Shown here: in pieces, positions 22,195-33,308 of the stretch | Layout: each line of letters starts with the position of its first letter | How positions within the stretch are numbered: position 1 is the first letter of the stretch | Assembly: GCF_949987535.1 (NCBI RefSeq) | Contig: NC_080081.1 | Location: 53,020,153-53,084,152, forward strand | Direction of reading: 5' to 3' | DNA: 64,000 bases | From: Balaenoptera acutorostrata | Lineage: Eukaryota > Chordata > Mammalia > Artiodactyla > Balaenopteridae | Notes under the pieces: model-generated | The model's database searches: none | The model's input: only the letters and a program-made list of their open reading frames with translations | Told to the model about the DNA's origin: nothing | Position numbers and translations under genes: made by a program

Positions 22195-24955
22195 AACAAA
22201 TAAATGAGTAAAAAATGAGTTCTTGAGGTATACCCATTTAAAACATTATAATTAACATTGAGGTTACAAATTCAGCTTCCTAACTAGTAAGTACATAAAC
22301 AGATGCCTGGCCATAATTTGTTAAATTCTTGCATTTATTCATGGAGATTGACATGAAGAAAAGAAATAAAGGATAGGTTTGGGATTCCATATGTCTTACA
22401 GAATTTAATTGTGGCTGATTGCTGAATCATTTTCTTTCTACTCAGAAAGGAAATCTGAATTTTCTTTCTCAGATTTACAATGCAAATTGTTATAGGAACA
22501 CATTTCCCTATCTTCTGGAGTGTAGGCATGAATGATGACTAAGAGGGCCAATGAAATATAGCTAAATTCTTTGTATAAGGCAAAAAATCCTTTCTCCTTT
22601 CTTCCTTATTTCTGCTGCCTTGAGTGTAGATGCAATGCCTTGAAGATTAGCATCCATTTTAACCCAAGAGGTGGGTTTGAGGATGAAGGCCATGGATGAC
22701 TCACCAAAAAGAAAGAAGGAAACTGTTTCTCCAATAAACACATGGAGTCACCATACCAGCCTCCAACTATTTTTCTACCTGATATGTTTATGTTACTGTC
22801 TTTATGTCTCCATTATTCTTATCCAAACCTAATCTTAATTGGCATTTTACTTTGCATTTGAAAGTAAAATGCTTAAAGTAAAATAACCTAAAAATAGAAT
22901 TTGGCTAAATAAAGGATTTGAGGCATTGAGGGAAGTGATGGCATATTTTATAGATTAAAAAGCTGGAAAGCGTTACCAATTTGTGATAAAATATTTTACA
23001 GGTAATTTCTTATACCTTGTAAGTCTTGCTGTATATCTATCACTAAGAGCAATAATTGAAATAATGAAATTTTGTGTATGTTTGCACTTCTTTGATGTAT
23101 ATTGGTCTATAGTAAGGACCTATGAGGCAGATAAAGTCAGACTGAAGCCAGAAGATCTTCAAATAGAAATGGATAAATTAAGATAATCCTACTTATAACG
23201 TGCAAACTAAGTTGACTGAATATTCTGTAATTTGTAATTCTGAAGGCTGAGAAAATTATTGCCTTCTTCTGTTTCTTAAATTAAAAGTTTTGTAACTGGT
23301 GGAATTGAAATCACAACCTTAAGAAAATATGAGTGACAATAATATAAAGGTCGTAAGTCTTTTGAGAAAGAAAGTAGCAGATGTGCTGGTTTTTCATTGA
23401 AACTTATTGTTTTAAAGGTCTAAACATAGCTACACTTTTTCTGAGGGCTAGATTGAAAAGCAGAATATACAGGCAGGTAACAAAATGATGATGTTCAAGC
23501 TTAAAACCTGTTAGACTGTAGAGAAAATATGCTTTATGCTTCTACAGTCTTAGGACTTTTGTAGAAAATTTTACTGAAACTTAGGACCTAGGCTCCCTAG
23601 AAGTTAATTTATGACTGATTAGCTAATGGGGACTCCAGAGAGATTTACCTTCTTAGAGGAATATTTCAAGAGAGGGTAAGACTTGGGACTATGAGATACT
23701 ATGGATTACAAAACTGGAAACACTGGTTGTTTCTTTCTTTAGGAGAAATTTACTTACAATCTAAAGAATTACAATAACAACTCAGGATTCTTTCCATTAT
23801 GTTTCCACGTAGATACTTACAGATAGGGAGAGGGGACAACTGACATTTTCTCCTACAATTAGATTAATTTTATTGGGGTTCCTTGCCTATGATACAGAAC
23901 CCGTATATGGAGAGTAACAGCTGACTTTTATTGCCTCAGGGTAAGAATTTGGGCACAGAGAAACCACATAATTATTATTTGTAGTGAGGAAAAAATAATC
24001 TACTCCATATCAGAAACCAATATGTTTCAAAAGATTTGACTATCAAATTTGTCTGTGGAATTTAAAAATAGCAAACAAACTAGAAATGGGTTGGGTTTTT
24101 AAAGAAATTATAATGAAAAGAAACCTAGCCTGAATTGAAACAGACCAAGACTATTAAATGTTTAACAGAGCACAGGATCTTCTAATTCCATTTAATAAGA
24201 CGTTTCCTGTGAAAACTGTGAAGCCCCTATGTAGTACATCCTCTCCAATGTCCAACTCAGCTATGGGCCAAAGAATAAAGAGCAAGCAAGTCCTTCCCCA
24301 TAAATAGGAGGAGAATCTGCAAAATGAGTGAACATATTATCTCATTCCACATCTTGTACATGGAATCTCTACTATCCCTGCCCAGGAACTTAATTTGTAG
24401 GGTCTACTGTGTTTTCCATTTTTCTCTCCACATGAGTGTTTTTACTATGTCTATTATCTTTATTCTCCATTGTGTTAAGTGCAGATTAGTATTTATTTTA
24501 CAGTTTGCTGTACCACAAATAGCCACACAGAGACCTGATGGATAGATCCTTACTATGCTCAGAGAGTCTAGAATTTGAGCTATATACAGTAATGGTTATT
24601 TTTTTCTCTCAGGGAAGAGGATTGTCTGCTATTATATAGATCAGTGCAAATTTAACAGTATTTATGCAGCCAAAGGAGTAATTATGAAAATAGTGCTAGT
24701 TACTTGTTTCCTTTTTATTAAAAGAAAACTGATTGTGTTTGGGGCAGGGCTAGGATTATGTTTATGTTTTCCAGCTTTCTTTGAAGATAAGCACATATAT
24801 ATGTAAAGTACCATCAATAAGCTATAGACAGAAGTTCTTGTGTAGCTTTATGAGGGCTACTTTATAGGAAGGGGTAAACGCTTCTTTTTCTCTTCTTTAT
24901 TAATGAGACAAAGAAAAGGTGATTAGCATGAAAATATGGTAGAAGGAAAGACCAA
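22195..24955. other. Unassigned non-coding sequence
   Basis: About 2.8 kb without a recognisable repeat. The longest frames (73 codons at 24324-24545, 67 at 22983-23186) have no identifiable homology. Confidence 0.55.
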
Positions 24956-24959
24956 GGGC

Positions 24960-25720
24960 TTAAAAAATAAAATAAACTAAAATATTTCAGGACCTTTAAT
25001 TGGTTCAGGGTAGCTAAAATATTTGGGGAAAAGAGTAAGTATAGGACTGACAAATGATAACTGATAATAAATGAAATAGAGAATAAAAAGACAGTAGAAA
25101 GATGAATAAAAATGAGTTGATTTTTGAAAGGGTAAACAAAATTGACAGATACTTAGCTGAACTAAGAAAAAGAGAACACCAAATAAATAAAATCAGAAAT
25201 GAAAAAGGACACAAAACTGATACCACAGAAATACAAAATTTCACAAGAGACTGTTATGAACAATTATACACCAACAAACCAATTAAAATGAAATCTTATA
25301 TTAGATAAACAGGCAAGGCCCAACTATGTGCTGACTTAAATTTTACCAAGCATAAAATTTTGACATGCATATTCTAAAAGTTATAAAATAGAACAAAAGT
25401 AATAGAATAGCCAAAATAATCTTGAAAAAGAACAACAAAATTAGAAGACTTATACTTCCTGATTTAAAAAAAAAAATACTATTCAGCTAAAAAAAATAAT
25501 ACTGTGTGAAATTTGCTTAAGTATCAAGTAGGTCAACAGGTATATAGGACAAAGGAACACTGCAACAGAAGAGTTCAGAAATACATAAACAAACAAACAA
25601 ACAAACAACAAAAAAAGAAATACATAAACACCTATACAGCCAAATGATTTTTGACAAAAGTACAAGATAATTCTACCGAGAAAGATAGTCTTTTCAACAA
25701 ATGGCCTTGGTCCATAAGAT
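24960..25720 (+). mobile_element. L1 ORF2 pieces, sense
   Basis: Three collinear pieces of an old L1 lie in sense orientation. 25075-25310 matches the region between endonuclease and RT. About 25370-25470 has 'aaaataatcttgaaaaagaac' and 'acttcctgattt'. About 25620-25710 has 'ccaaatgatttttgacaaaag' and 'agtcttttcaacaaatgg'. Material between is missing or decayed. An (AAAC)n run sits at about 25586-25611. Confidence 0.7.
25102..25308 (+). pseudogene. L1 ORF2 fragment between endonuclease and RT
   Basis: A 68-codon frame starts '[19 protein letters not shown]' and continues with '[15 protein letters not shown]' and '[13 protein letters not shown]'. This matches the ORF2 stretch just upstream of the reverse-transcriptase domain. 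No start codon function is implied, since the ATG is internal to ORF2. Frameshifts follow at about 25308. Confidence 0.8.
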
Positions 25721-25724
25721 GTTA

Positions 25725-28230
25725 ATATTCCCATAAGCTTCACACAGCTTTGGTAGACTGAGCTAAAATAAAAGTCATCTATTACACAAAGCACTTCCAT
25801 AGTTTCCTGTATGCCTTATTACAGCTCCCAATTCCATTTCCCTACCCACAATTCCCTTCTTTAATTTTGTTTCAATCCTGACCCTTAATTTCCACCCCAT
25901 TTCATTATGTGTATCTATACAGGGGCACTGCATTTCATAACACCAATGGCTGCCAGGAATTTTCTGTGTACCTCAGCTGATGTAAATACAGAATAGTGGT
26001 AAAGCTCAGTACCACGTTACCTTGTTCAGAGTGAGAAATAAGAAACTCGTGGAAAGGGAACAATTGGAGCAACTGGAGGTGTCAGCCTAAGCAGAGGACT
26101 TATTGGGTGGTATAGATCTCTTTTTAACATGTGTGACTAACCCCATTAGTGGTTGAAGTGTCAACTAAGGCAAATGACAAGGGCATACCCAAGAGTACTT
26201 TTTAGCTTAATAAAGTTAGCTTCTACTAAGAATCAGCTAGGATATTCTGTCTGAGAAGCAGTGTAAATGTCCTACTAATTGGGGAATGATTAAGTAAATG
26301 TGGACATTTCAATTAAACAGAATATTATATAGATATTAAAATTACAACTATGATGAACATATAAAATAAAAAAGGTAGGTTACTATTAACATCTTACAGA
26401 CGAAGACTTCCACTATATGCCTCCATAAATGAGCTAATAGTGGTAAAGCTCAGTGTCACTAAAGAAAAATGACAATGGCATATGGAAAAATAAGCATACC
26501 AAGAGCAGCAGCACATGCAAGTTGTGCAGGGAACACCTAAAAGCAAGGGGCTGATGTAACATGGGTAATAAATCAAGCTGCCTTAATTGACAAATATAAT
26601 GTGGCAGTATTGGCCTCTACAGACATGAAATAGATAAAGAAAACACAAAGCAGCACAGGTGGGGGGGGGTGGGAGGCAAGGGGTAGCAGCACTAAGGTCA
26701 TCTAGTTCTTCTGATGGGGTATTATTGAATTAGAAAAAGCTGAATATGTACCTTGCACCATGAGACAATGAAGTATTGTGTTTTGTTTTCTTCATTCATT
26801 CAAAGAGTTTCTCATGCAAAAAGGTCAGAGAACACTTAAATTGGTGTATTTAATTTAGAAATTATTAAAATAAAACCCCATTTTGTATGTTGGAGGAAAA
26901 CAAGCATTTAGGTTTCTGTTTTTGAGGATATATATTTTTTAACATCTTCATTCAAATTTGAAATTCAGTTTTCAACTAATTCATTTGAAGTTGTTTTTTT
27001 ATTGAGAAAATATGCATTCAAATTTAAATTTATATTTAAAATTACGTATATCATATATAGTCACAAGTATAGGTTCTTTACATGCATATGTCTAAAAATG
27101 CGTGTATGTGCATATGTAAGTGTTCGTTAACAGCACTGGAAATCAGTGTCTTCTTATTTTGCTTGTAATCTTATCTCCAGTGGGATTCTTGTTTTGCTTC
27201 TCACTTCTTGTAGTTTGTACTAAGTGAGAAGATAGAATCACTGATTAACTTCTAGGTGTTGTCACTTAGGAGCCAACTGTAAACATAAAGGATGTTTTCA
27301 AGGTTTTTAAAGGTACTTTTTCTATAGTTTATAAGAACTTGTGTCACTCTCTTATTTCCTGCTAAACTTTTTACGTCAGAAAAATGTTTCCCATTCTAAT
27401 AACAACTGAAATTAGTGTGAATAAAAAGCTAATTAAACGTTCACAAAGGAAAACCAGTTTTCGTAAACCAGAACACAACACATCTTCACATTTGAAAATG
27501 TTAATGAGATTCATTGTCATCATTAATAATAGTTTATTTAAAATATCATTATTTTAGGGTCAGCCATGTCAAAGGAAGCATAAAAATATTTACTAATATC
27601 TAAATCAAATAACAGCAAATTTGCTTTTTTATCACATAAAATTTTTTATCCTAGGGAACCTAAATGTGTCAGAGATTCAAAATTGGGATTCAGTCAACAC
27701 TCTGAAAACCCCCTATTATGCTAACATAATGGAACAATAGCACTCCATTGTTGAGCTCTATTTTAAATGGTACATCTATTATTGTACTAATGATTACAAA
27801 CCATATGGTGTAACCAATAGGGCTGTCTTTAAATACACTAATTACATCAAGTGCGGGCAATAAAACAGGTGCTAAAACAATATTCTCACATACTGTTTTT
27901 CATTTACAGCTCCACAGAAGACCTTTAGCACAGAGCTTGGAATTCCAATTTATTTCCATAGACTCCATTTGACATTTAAAGATCCTGCAAAACTATCTAG
28001 TCAACACCAATTTAAGCAATAAATATGCTATTTGTTAGTAAACCTACAAATATATATATATATATTTTAACTAAAGATAAATAGATGAGAGAAGAGCAAT
28101 CTAAAGCAATTAGTGTCGATTTTTATTGGGAGTTCTAAAGCCAATTTTACCTATTATATCTTGTGTCATTCTGCATTTACATAGTATCCAATGTCTTAGA
28201 TATTCGAATAATATGTAAAATATCCAATAA
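25725..28230. other. Unassigned, with local imperfect duplications
   Basis: No gene or named repeat. A 19-base phrase (aatagtggtaaagctcagt) occurs at about 25993 and again at about 26434, and a looser block at 26145-26196 resembles 26434-26506. A G-run (26661-26669) lies beside further GGG tracts. Bases 27700-27960 are rich in TAAT-type motifs. Confidence 0.5.
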
Positions 28231-28234
28231 GGGA

Positions 28235-28420
28235 CAATAATACTGTAAAGGCAAGAGCATAGGGCTAAGTCATGGTCTCATGTCTGCCATCAACCAAGTG
28301 ACTTTGAATAAGCAAACGTACATAAATATTTAGCGCTTTCCTCTAGAAAGAGCATAGGTTGACTCAGGCTATTTGCCAGGTCCTCTCTATCTTTAAAATT
28401 TTGTATTTTTTGTGGTAAAT
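28235..28420 (+). mobile_element. MIR SINE fragment, sense
   Basis: The segment 'aaaggcaagagcatagggct' followed by 'tgactttgaataagcaa' and 'tcctctagaaagagcatagg' parallels MIR (agagcatgggct, tgaccttgggcaag, cctcatctgtaaaatggg). Heavily decayed. Confidence 0.45.
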
Positions 28421-28430
28421 TGATAAGACA

Positions 28431-28438
28431 CTCTACAT
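28431..28438. repeat. 8-bp target-site duplication of the hAT element, left
   Basis: ctctacat, repeated exactly at 28677-28684. Eight-base duplications are diagnostic of hAT transposases. Confidence 0.93.
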
Positions 28439-28676
28439 CAGGGGTCCCCAACCCCCAGGCTACAGACTGATATCAGTCTATGGCCTGTTAGGATCCAGGC
28501 CACACAGCAGGAGGTGAGCGGTGAGCGAGTGAGGGAAGCTTCATCTGCCGCTCCCCATCACTCATTACTCTCTGAACAATCGCTTGCATTACCACCTGAA
28601 CCATCCCCCCACCCCTGGTGGAAAAATTGTCTTCCACGAAACTGGTCCCTGGTGCCAAAAAGATTGGGGACTGCTG
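28439..28676 (+). mobile_element. Non-autonomous hAT-Charlie transposon (MER1 type)
   Basis: This is a 238-bp element with imperfect terminal inverted repeats. It starts caggggtccccaaccccc, and its right end reads cagcagtccccaatctttt on the minus strand. Interior phrases such as 'cacacagcaggaggtgagcg' and 'aaattgtcttccacgaaactgg' are those of MER1-type Charlie derivatives. It codes for nothing and depended on an autonomous hAT transposase. Perfect 8-bp duplications flank it. The 65-codon frame 28514-28711 inside it is incidental. Confidence 0.93.
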
Positions 28677-28684
28677 CTCTACAT
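28677..28684. repeat. 8-bp target-site duplication of the hAT element, right
   Basis: ctctacat, identical to 28431-28438. Confidence 0.93.
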
Positions 28685-29204
28685 GATCAAACCTTAGTCA
28701 GTTTCTGCTAAGCCATTTTATTTACAAGGACTTGACCTTGGCCCATATCCTTGCCAGACCTACATAGCCCAGTTTTAGCAATAATCCTGCTAGGTCTGTT
28801 TAGAGAGAATTATTCCACCCTTGATATCTGATCACTTTCAATATCTGATCAAATTTCTCATCCCCTACCATTGCTGACCGATCACTCCCGCCTGCCCAAA
28901 GCAAGAATCCTGTTAGGTCAATTTAGCATGAGTTCTCCCTACCTCTGATGTCTCCTGTTAGAATTTTCCATCCAATACTTCCCCCTTTCCCAACGTACTC
29001 CTTGGCTATAAATCCTCACTTTTTATGGTTGTATTTGGAGTTGAGTCTGATCTTCTCCCCTGATGTAATAGTCTTGACACCTATCTCAATAGTCTTGAAT
29101 GAATTTTTTTCCTTATTATTTAACAAGTGTCAGAATATTTATTAAAACAGAGTTAGAAATAAGATTCTTTTAAGCACAAATGCCAAATTTTCGCAAATCA
29201 ATAA

Positions 29205-29465
29205 ATGAAGCTGGAATCAGACACTTTGGGGTCATATTCCAGGCTTAGAAGATTCCAGTCTTAATCATATTATCTCTAAGTTTTGAGAATATTATTCAAT
29301 GTCTTTCTATCATAGTTTCCTCATGTATTTAATGGTTTGTTTGATAATAACAAATTCATAGAGCTGTTTTGAGGATTAAGTGAGATTAACCTTATAACCT
29401 ATGCTGAACCCTTGCTTGGCACATAGTAAATACCAAATAAATGCAAGGTATTATTATAATAAAAT
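29205..29465 (+). mobile_element. MIR SINE, nearly complete, sense
   Basis: From 'gctggaatcagacactttggggtc' through 'tttcctcatgtatttaatgg' and 'gctgttttgaggattaagtgag' to 'cttggcacatagtaaataccaaataaatg' and a terminal attattat, the full MIR order is preserved. Confidence 0.85.
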
Positions 29466-29469
29466 AATT

Positions 29470-30465
29470 ATATTATGAGCACAAACATACTAAAATATGT
29501 ATGCCTATAAATATATTCCACAAGAGAATTAAAAAAACATAAAGATTAAAAAGTAAAAAATAAGTGTTAGAATAAATTGTAGAAGACATATTATCTTTTA
29601 AAAAATTAGTCAATATTTACCCAAGAGCTTACTCAAATCCAAATTATATATACATAAATCTACTTTAAAAATCTTTCTTTTTCACCAGCAAAACATTTAA
29701 AATGAAACATGTATAGTCCAGATTGCAAAATGTGTATATTTGTATACATATATTTTGAAGAATTAGCAAACAAATTGCCTATTTGCAAATTAATGACCGG
29801 TATTGTAAGTATCCTAAAATGAAAATTGGTTCTCAAATTACTAGTCTTTAATGAGATAACAACTTTAATGAGAGAGTAAGTAGTAACCAACATGTTGGGG
29901 AATAGGAGAGTGCAGTTCATCAAAAATCTCTGTTAAAGGATGTTGTTTTTTACTTAGGCTGATATGACATGGTGTGTAGGGAGTCATGGAGTTTCTGGCA
30001 AAGAGATGGACTTTGTGAGTCCACCTAGCCTCTGGTGTCCATGGTCCTGCATGCATCCCTACAGGCTTTGCTTCTGGGCATGATGGGGACTCCTACATGG
30101 CTTCTCTCACAAGCAGAGCCTCAGCATCCCTCCATTTAGACCTGTCTGACATTGACCTCTTCACAATGAGAAATGAGGAGATAATCACTATGTCAAAAGA
30201 ATATTCATGGAGAATTCATTTAGCTGAAGCATTAAGTTACTAAAATGAAGATCCAGGATCGTATGAGGATATTAGAAGTGACTGCCAGGGTTTGGAAATT
30301 TTCAGTTGGTCAGATGTCACTTAACATGAAGTAGCAGGTTCAATGAACTTGCAGAATGCCTGAAATCACTCTATGCACGGCAGCAGCAGGAGACCCTTCA
30401 CTATCTTTTAGCCATATGTTCAATAAGCAGGTAATATCATCAGAGCACTCCCAATAAATTCCTTG
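29470..30465. other. Unassigned non-coding sequence
   Basis: No gene or repeat recognised. Two overlapping minus-strand frames (29660-29923 and 29865-30056) carry no identifiable domain. Confidence 0.55.
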
Positions 30466-30539
30466 CCTCCTCCCTCCCTCCGTCCCTCCCTCCCTTCCTT
30501 CCTTCCTTCCTTCCTTCATTCCTTCCTTCCTTCCTTCCT
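30466..30539. repeat. (CCTC)n/(CCTT)n polypyrimidine microsatellite
   Basis: Cctc units merge into cctt units with one catt interruption, giving about 70 bases of pure pyrimidine apart from a few bases. It sits inside or at the edge of the L2 fragment that follows. Confidence 0.92.
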
Positions 30540-30542
30540 ATC

Positions 30543-30815
30543 AGTGAAGCTCCTTGCTTATAACTCTTCAATAACCTCTGTGCAAGATGTTCTCTACCTA
30601 ACTTCACAATATTATCTATAAACAGCTTTCTACTGCATCATGATTTCTAGCCATATGACCTTTTGTTTATCTCTTGAACACGTATAAATTAGAGTTTTTG
30701 TATTTTGTATTGCCTGCCTTGAATAATCTTCCCCCATAATTTTGTTTGGTTGACAACTTTTTATAACTTAGGAATCAATTTAAAGTTTACCTTCTCACAG
30801 AGGCCTTATTTTTTT
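30543..30815 (+). mobile_element. L2 LINE fragment, sense
   Basis: Matches L2 in order: 'aagctccttgcttataactcttcaat', 'attgcctgccttgaataatcttcccc', 'aaagtttaccttctcacagaggcctta'. Strongly diverged. Confidence 0.6.
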
Positions 30816-30920
30816 TTCCCCAGATTTATTGAGATATAATTAATGCAAAGGCCTCATGTGACTGTTCACTAGAGACAAGTTCGTAAAATCAGAACACAAC
30901 CAGCACCTCTAACTGTGCCT

Positions 30921-30923
<3 letters not shown>

Positions 30924-30968
<45 letters not shown>
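30924..30968. repeat. (TA)n microsatellite
   Basis: About 22 uninterrupted TA units between the sense L2 fragment and the antisense L2. Confidence 0.95.
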
Positions 30969-30970
<2 letters not shown>

Positions 30971-32395
30971 TTATTCAATGACTCTTTATTAAATAAATGA
31001 CTATTTTCTGCCAGGCCTTTGGTAGCACTGAAAATATATTGGCGAAAAACTTAGAAGTAAAGCTTGTAGTTGAATAAAACATATATATATACACACACAC
31101 ATATATACAAACATATATATCAGATTATACATATATATCAGATTGTAAAAATATAATAAAATAAATAGATGGAATAATAATAATGGAATAGAGGATGGAA
31201 GGGAAGTAAATTTTAAATAGGGAAGAAATTTCTGAAAGATTTAAATTAATATCTGCAGAACAAGAAGGGGCCAGTCACCCAAAGAAAATATTTTAAGGAC
31301 AGGGAACAGCATGAGCTAATTCTCTGGTCAGTTAAGAGCCTAGGGCACATTGAGGAAAATGATTCATGCGAGGTGGAGGAGATTTGCTTCAGCAAAATAA
31401 TGTAAATTATCAGGGCCTTGTAAGCCATGGAGTAATGTTTGGATTTTATCCCAGCTGCAATGTGAAGATATTAGAGAGTGGAATCTGGGGAGAAACTGAT
31501 TTGATTTTTAGTTTTTATATTCATTTAAAAATCTTTCTGATTTCTGTATAATAGAAGATCAACTGGAGTCTAGCAATGATTGACAGAGGGGAACATGTTA
31601 AGAGGTCAGTACAATAATATAACAGATGTCAGACATGCAGATGGAGAATAGTGATGGTGGAATCAACAGAAATCATGACAGATTTGATATGAAGTTCATA
31701 ATAAAGGAAGGAATCAGGGATCCCCAGGTTCAAGCTTGAACAAATAATTGGATATTGGATAAGAGTACCTTTTATGAAATAGAGAAGAATTTGTGAGGAA
31801 TACATGGGGCAGTTGTGAGACAACTTATGAAAACAAATTTGAGAAAGTATAAGCTAGTCAAGAAGAAATGTCAGATGGGCCCCTGGTTACATATGACTGA
31901 AGCTCAGAGAAAATGTCTGGGCTCAAGATACAAATTTATGAGTCATTGGTGTATTGATTATTTTGTAGCCAATAGAAGTGTGATATCACCTAGGGAAAGA
32001 GTATAAAGAGCAAAGAACAAAGTATCAGGGCCAAACTTTGAGGGACACCAATTTTAAGATTTCAGTTTTCATGCAGGATCAATTTTTTAAAAGTGACAAA
32101 AAACCAACAGTGTGATAGGGTGTTATGTAAAAGATAAAAACTGTTTCAAAAAGCAGTACATAGTCAAATATTTGAGCATTTCAGTGAAATGAGAGAAGAT
32201 GAGGGCATAAAAAATTCCAATGAACTTGGTAAATTTCCAGAGGATATAGAGACAGAAGCCAGATTGGAGTGAGTAGAAGGAGTGGGAGGTAGAAAGGTAG
32301 AGAGGACATAAACCACTCTTTCCCAAAATTTGGCCTTGAAGGAAGGTAAAGAATGTAGAGGTTTGAGAAAAAGGGAAACTGGGATAATAAGGCTT
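30969..32395 (-). mobile_element. Long L2 LINE, antisense
   Basis: The plus strand starts with the antisense L2 3' terminus ('gttattcaatgactctttatta', 'ttctgccaggcctttggtagcactg'). It continues through 'cagggccttgtaagccatgg', 'gtttggattttatcccag', 'ggaatcagggatccccaggtt' (antisense of the RT phrase NLGVI-type) and 'tcacctagggaaagagtataaagagc', to about 32395. It is roughly 1.4 kb, interrupted by a TA/CA-rich tract at 31080-31135. No open frame of L2 ORF2 survives. Confidence 0.8.
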
Positions 32396-32396
32396 T

Positions 32397-32473
32397 TTTT
32401 TAGGCTTGTATTTACCATCCTTTTTTTTTTTTCAAACCACAACAATCTATAATTATCATTCTGTTAGAAATGT
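32397..32473. other. T-rich spacer before the L1 insertion
   Basis: Contains a T12 run (about 32421-32432). No other feature. Confidence 0.5.
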
Positions 32474-32482
32474 TATAGTTGG
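32474..32482. repeat. L1 target-site duplication, left
   Basis: tatagttgg, repeated exactly at 33722-33730. Confidence 0.8.
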
Positions 32483-32506
32483 TCAATCATCTCCAAAGAC
32501 CTACAG

Positions 32507-32781
32507 ATGGCCAACAGGCACATGAAAAGATGCTTGACATCATTAATTATTAGAGAAATGTCAATCAAAACTACACTGAGATATTACCTCACACTGGTCA
32601 GAATGGCCATTATCAAAAAGTCTACAAATAATAAATGTTGGAGAGGGTGTGGAGAAAAGGGAACCCTCCTACCCTGTTGGTGGGAATGTAAATTGGTGCA
32701 GCCACTATGGAGAACAGTATGGAGGTTCCTTAAAAAACTGAAAATAGAGTTATCATATGATCCAGCAATCCCACTTCTGGG
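32507..32781 (+). pseudogene. L1 ORF2 C-terminal fragment, part 1
   Basis: The frame matches the ORF2 C-terminus, including the cysteine-rich motif '[19 protein letters not shown]'. In active L1 this motif is C-x3-C-x7-H-x4-C. Here the His position is Pro, so the motif is broken. The frame runs on artificially into the foreign insert (to 32878), where L1 similarity stops after 'DPAIPLLG'. The function in intact L1 is reverse-transcriptase RNA/DNA binding; this copy is dead. Confidence 0.87.
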
Positions 32782-33107
32782 GCTCCACTACCAATATTCC
32801 TTCTGTTCCTACTGTTCCCACTGGAAAGCAGTGGGGGTGGGAGGGAGAATGAGCTGCAGTCAGGCCGGAGGAAAGTGAGGTCAGTTCTCAACATGCAGTA
32901 AGGCCATCATGTAAGATCCTGAGCTCTCTAGTTGGACAAACCTAAGATCGCATCCTAAGGCCACTTGCTGTGTGGTGTTAAGCAAATGACTCACCTTTCT
33001 GGACTTGAGATAATTAAAGTATATGACATACAGTGAGGCCCCCTACACCCGCATCTCAACCCAAGGGAGGGTGGAAGCTTGGGGAAGACTCCTTTCTTTC
33101 TTTTCCT
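32782..33107. other. Foreign insert in L1, with MIR-like segment
   Basis: A 326-bp block without L1 similarity lies between exactly adjacent L1 positions. It has no poly-A, no target duplication and no inverted repeats. Bases about 32915-33035 look like a decayed sense MIR ('cctgagctctctagttggac', 'aaggccacttgctgtgtggtg', 'aagcaaatgactcacctttctg'). MIR was extinct long before this L1 family arose, so the block was most likely copied in from elsewhere, for example as filler in break repair. Confidence 0.7.
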
Positions 33108-33308
33108 CATATATCCGGAGAAGATACACACAGCCCAGTGTTCACAGCAGCAGTATTTACAATAGCCAAGACATGGAAGCAACCTAAATGTCCACAGACA
33201 GATGAATGGATAAAGAAGATGTGGTATATATATACAACAGAATATTACTCAGCCATAGAAAAAGAATGCAGCAACATGGATGGACCTAGAGATTATCATA
33301 CTAAGTGA
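33108..33308 (+). pseudogene. L1 ORF2 C-terminal fragment, part 2
   Basis: The L1 frame resumes after the insert. It includes 'FTAAVFTIAKTWKQPKCPQ' and 'WIKKMWYIYTTEYYSAIEK', the conserved final segment of ORF2. Codons before about 33125 are disturbed by the insertion. The frame ends at a stop near 33308, about where ORF2 normally ends. Confidence 0.85.

Larger units (their letters stand above)
28421..29134 (+). mobile_element. Solo LTR interrupted by a hAT element
   Basis: The LTR is split. A short 5' piece (about 28421-28438) continues at 28685 after a hAT insertion. Removing the hAT and one copy of its 8-bp duplication restores 'ctctacatgatcaaac', which lines up with 'ttcttgaccaaac' at the start of the LTR at 9614. 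Shared phrases follow: 'ttttagcaataatcctgcta', 'atatctgatca', 'aagcaagaatcctgtta', 'gatgtctcct', 'ggctataaatcctcac'. The right end lies near 'aagtgtcaga', fitting the TGT..ACA ends typical of LTRs. No viral genes are adjacent. Confidence 0.65.

Noticed and set aside
27880..27984. Possible exon with pyrimidine tract and acceptor (tttttcatttacag) near 27896-27909
   Set aside because: No open frame of useful length or matching donor supports it; such acceptor-like strings are frequent by chance in AT-rich DNA.
28514..28711. 65-codon frame rich in Ser and Pro
   Set aside because: It lies almost entirely in the non-coding MER1-type hAT element.
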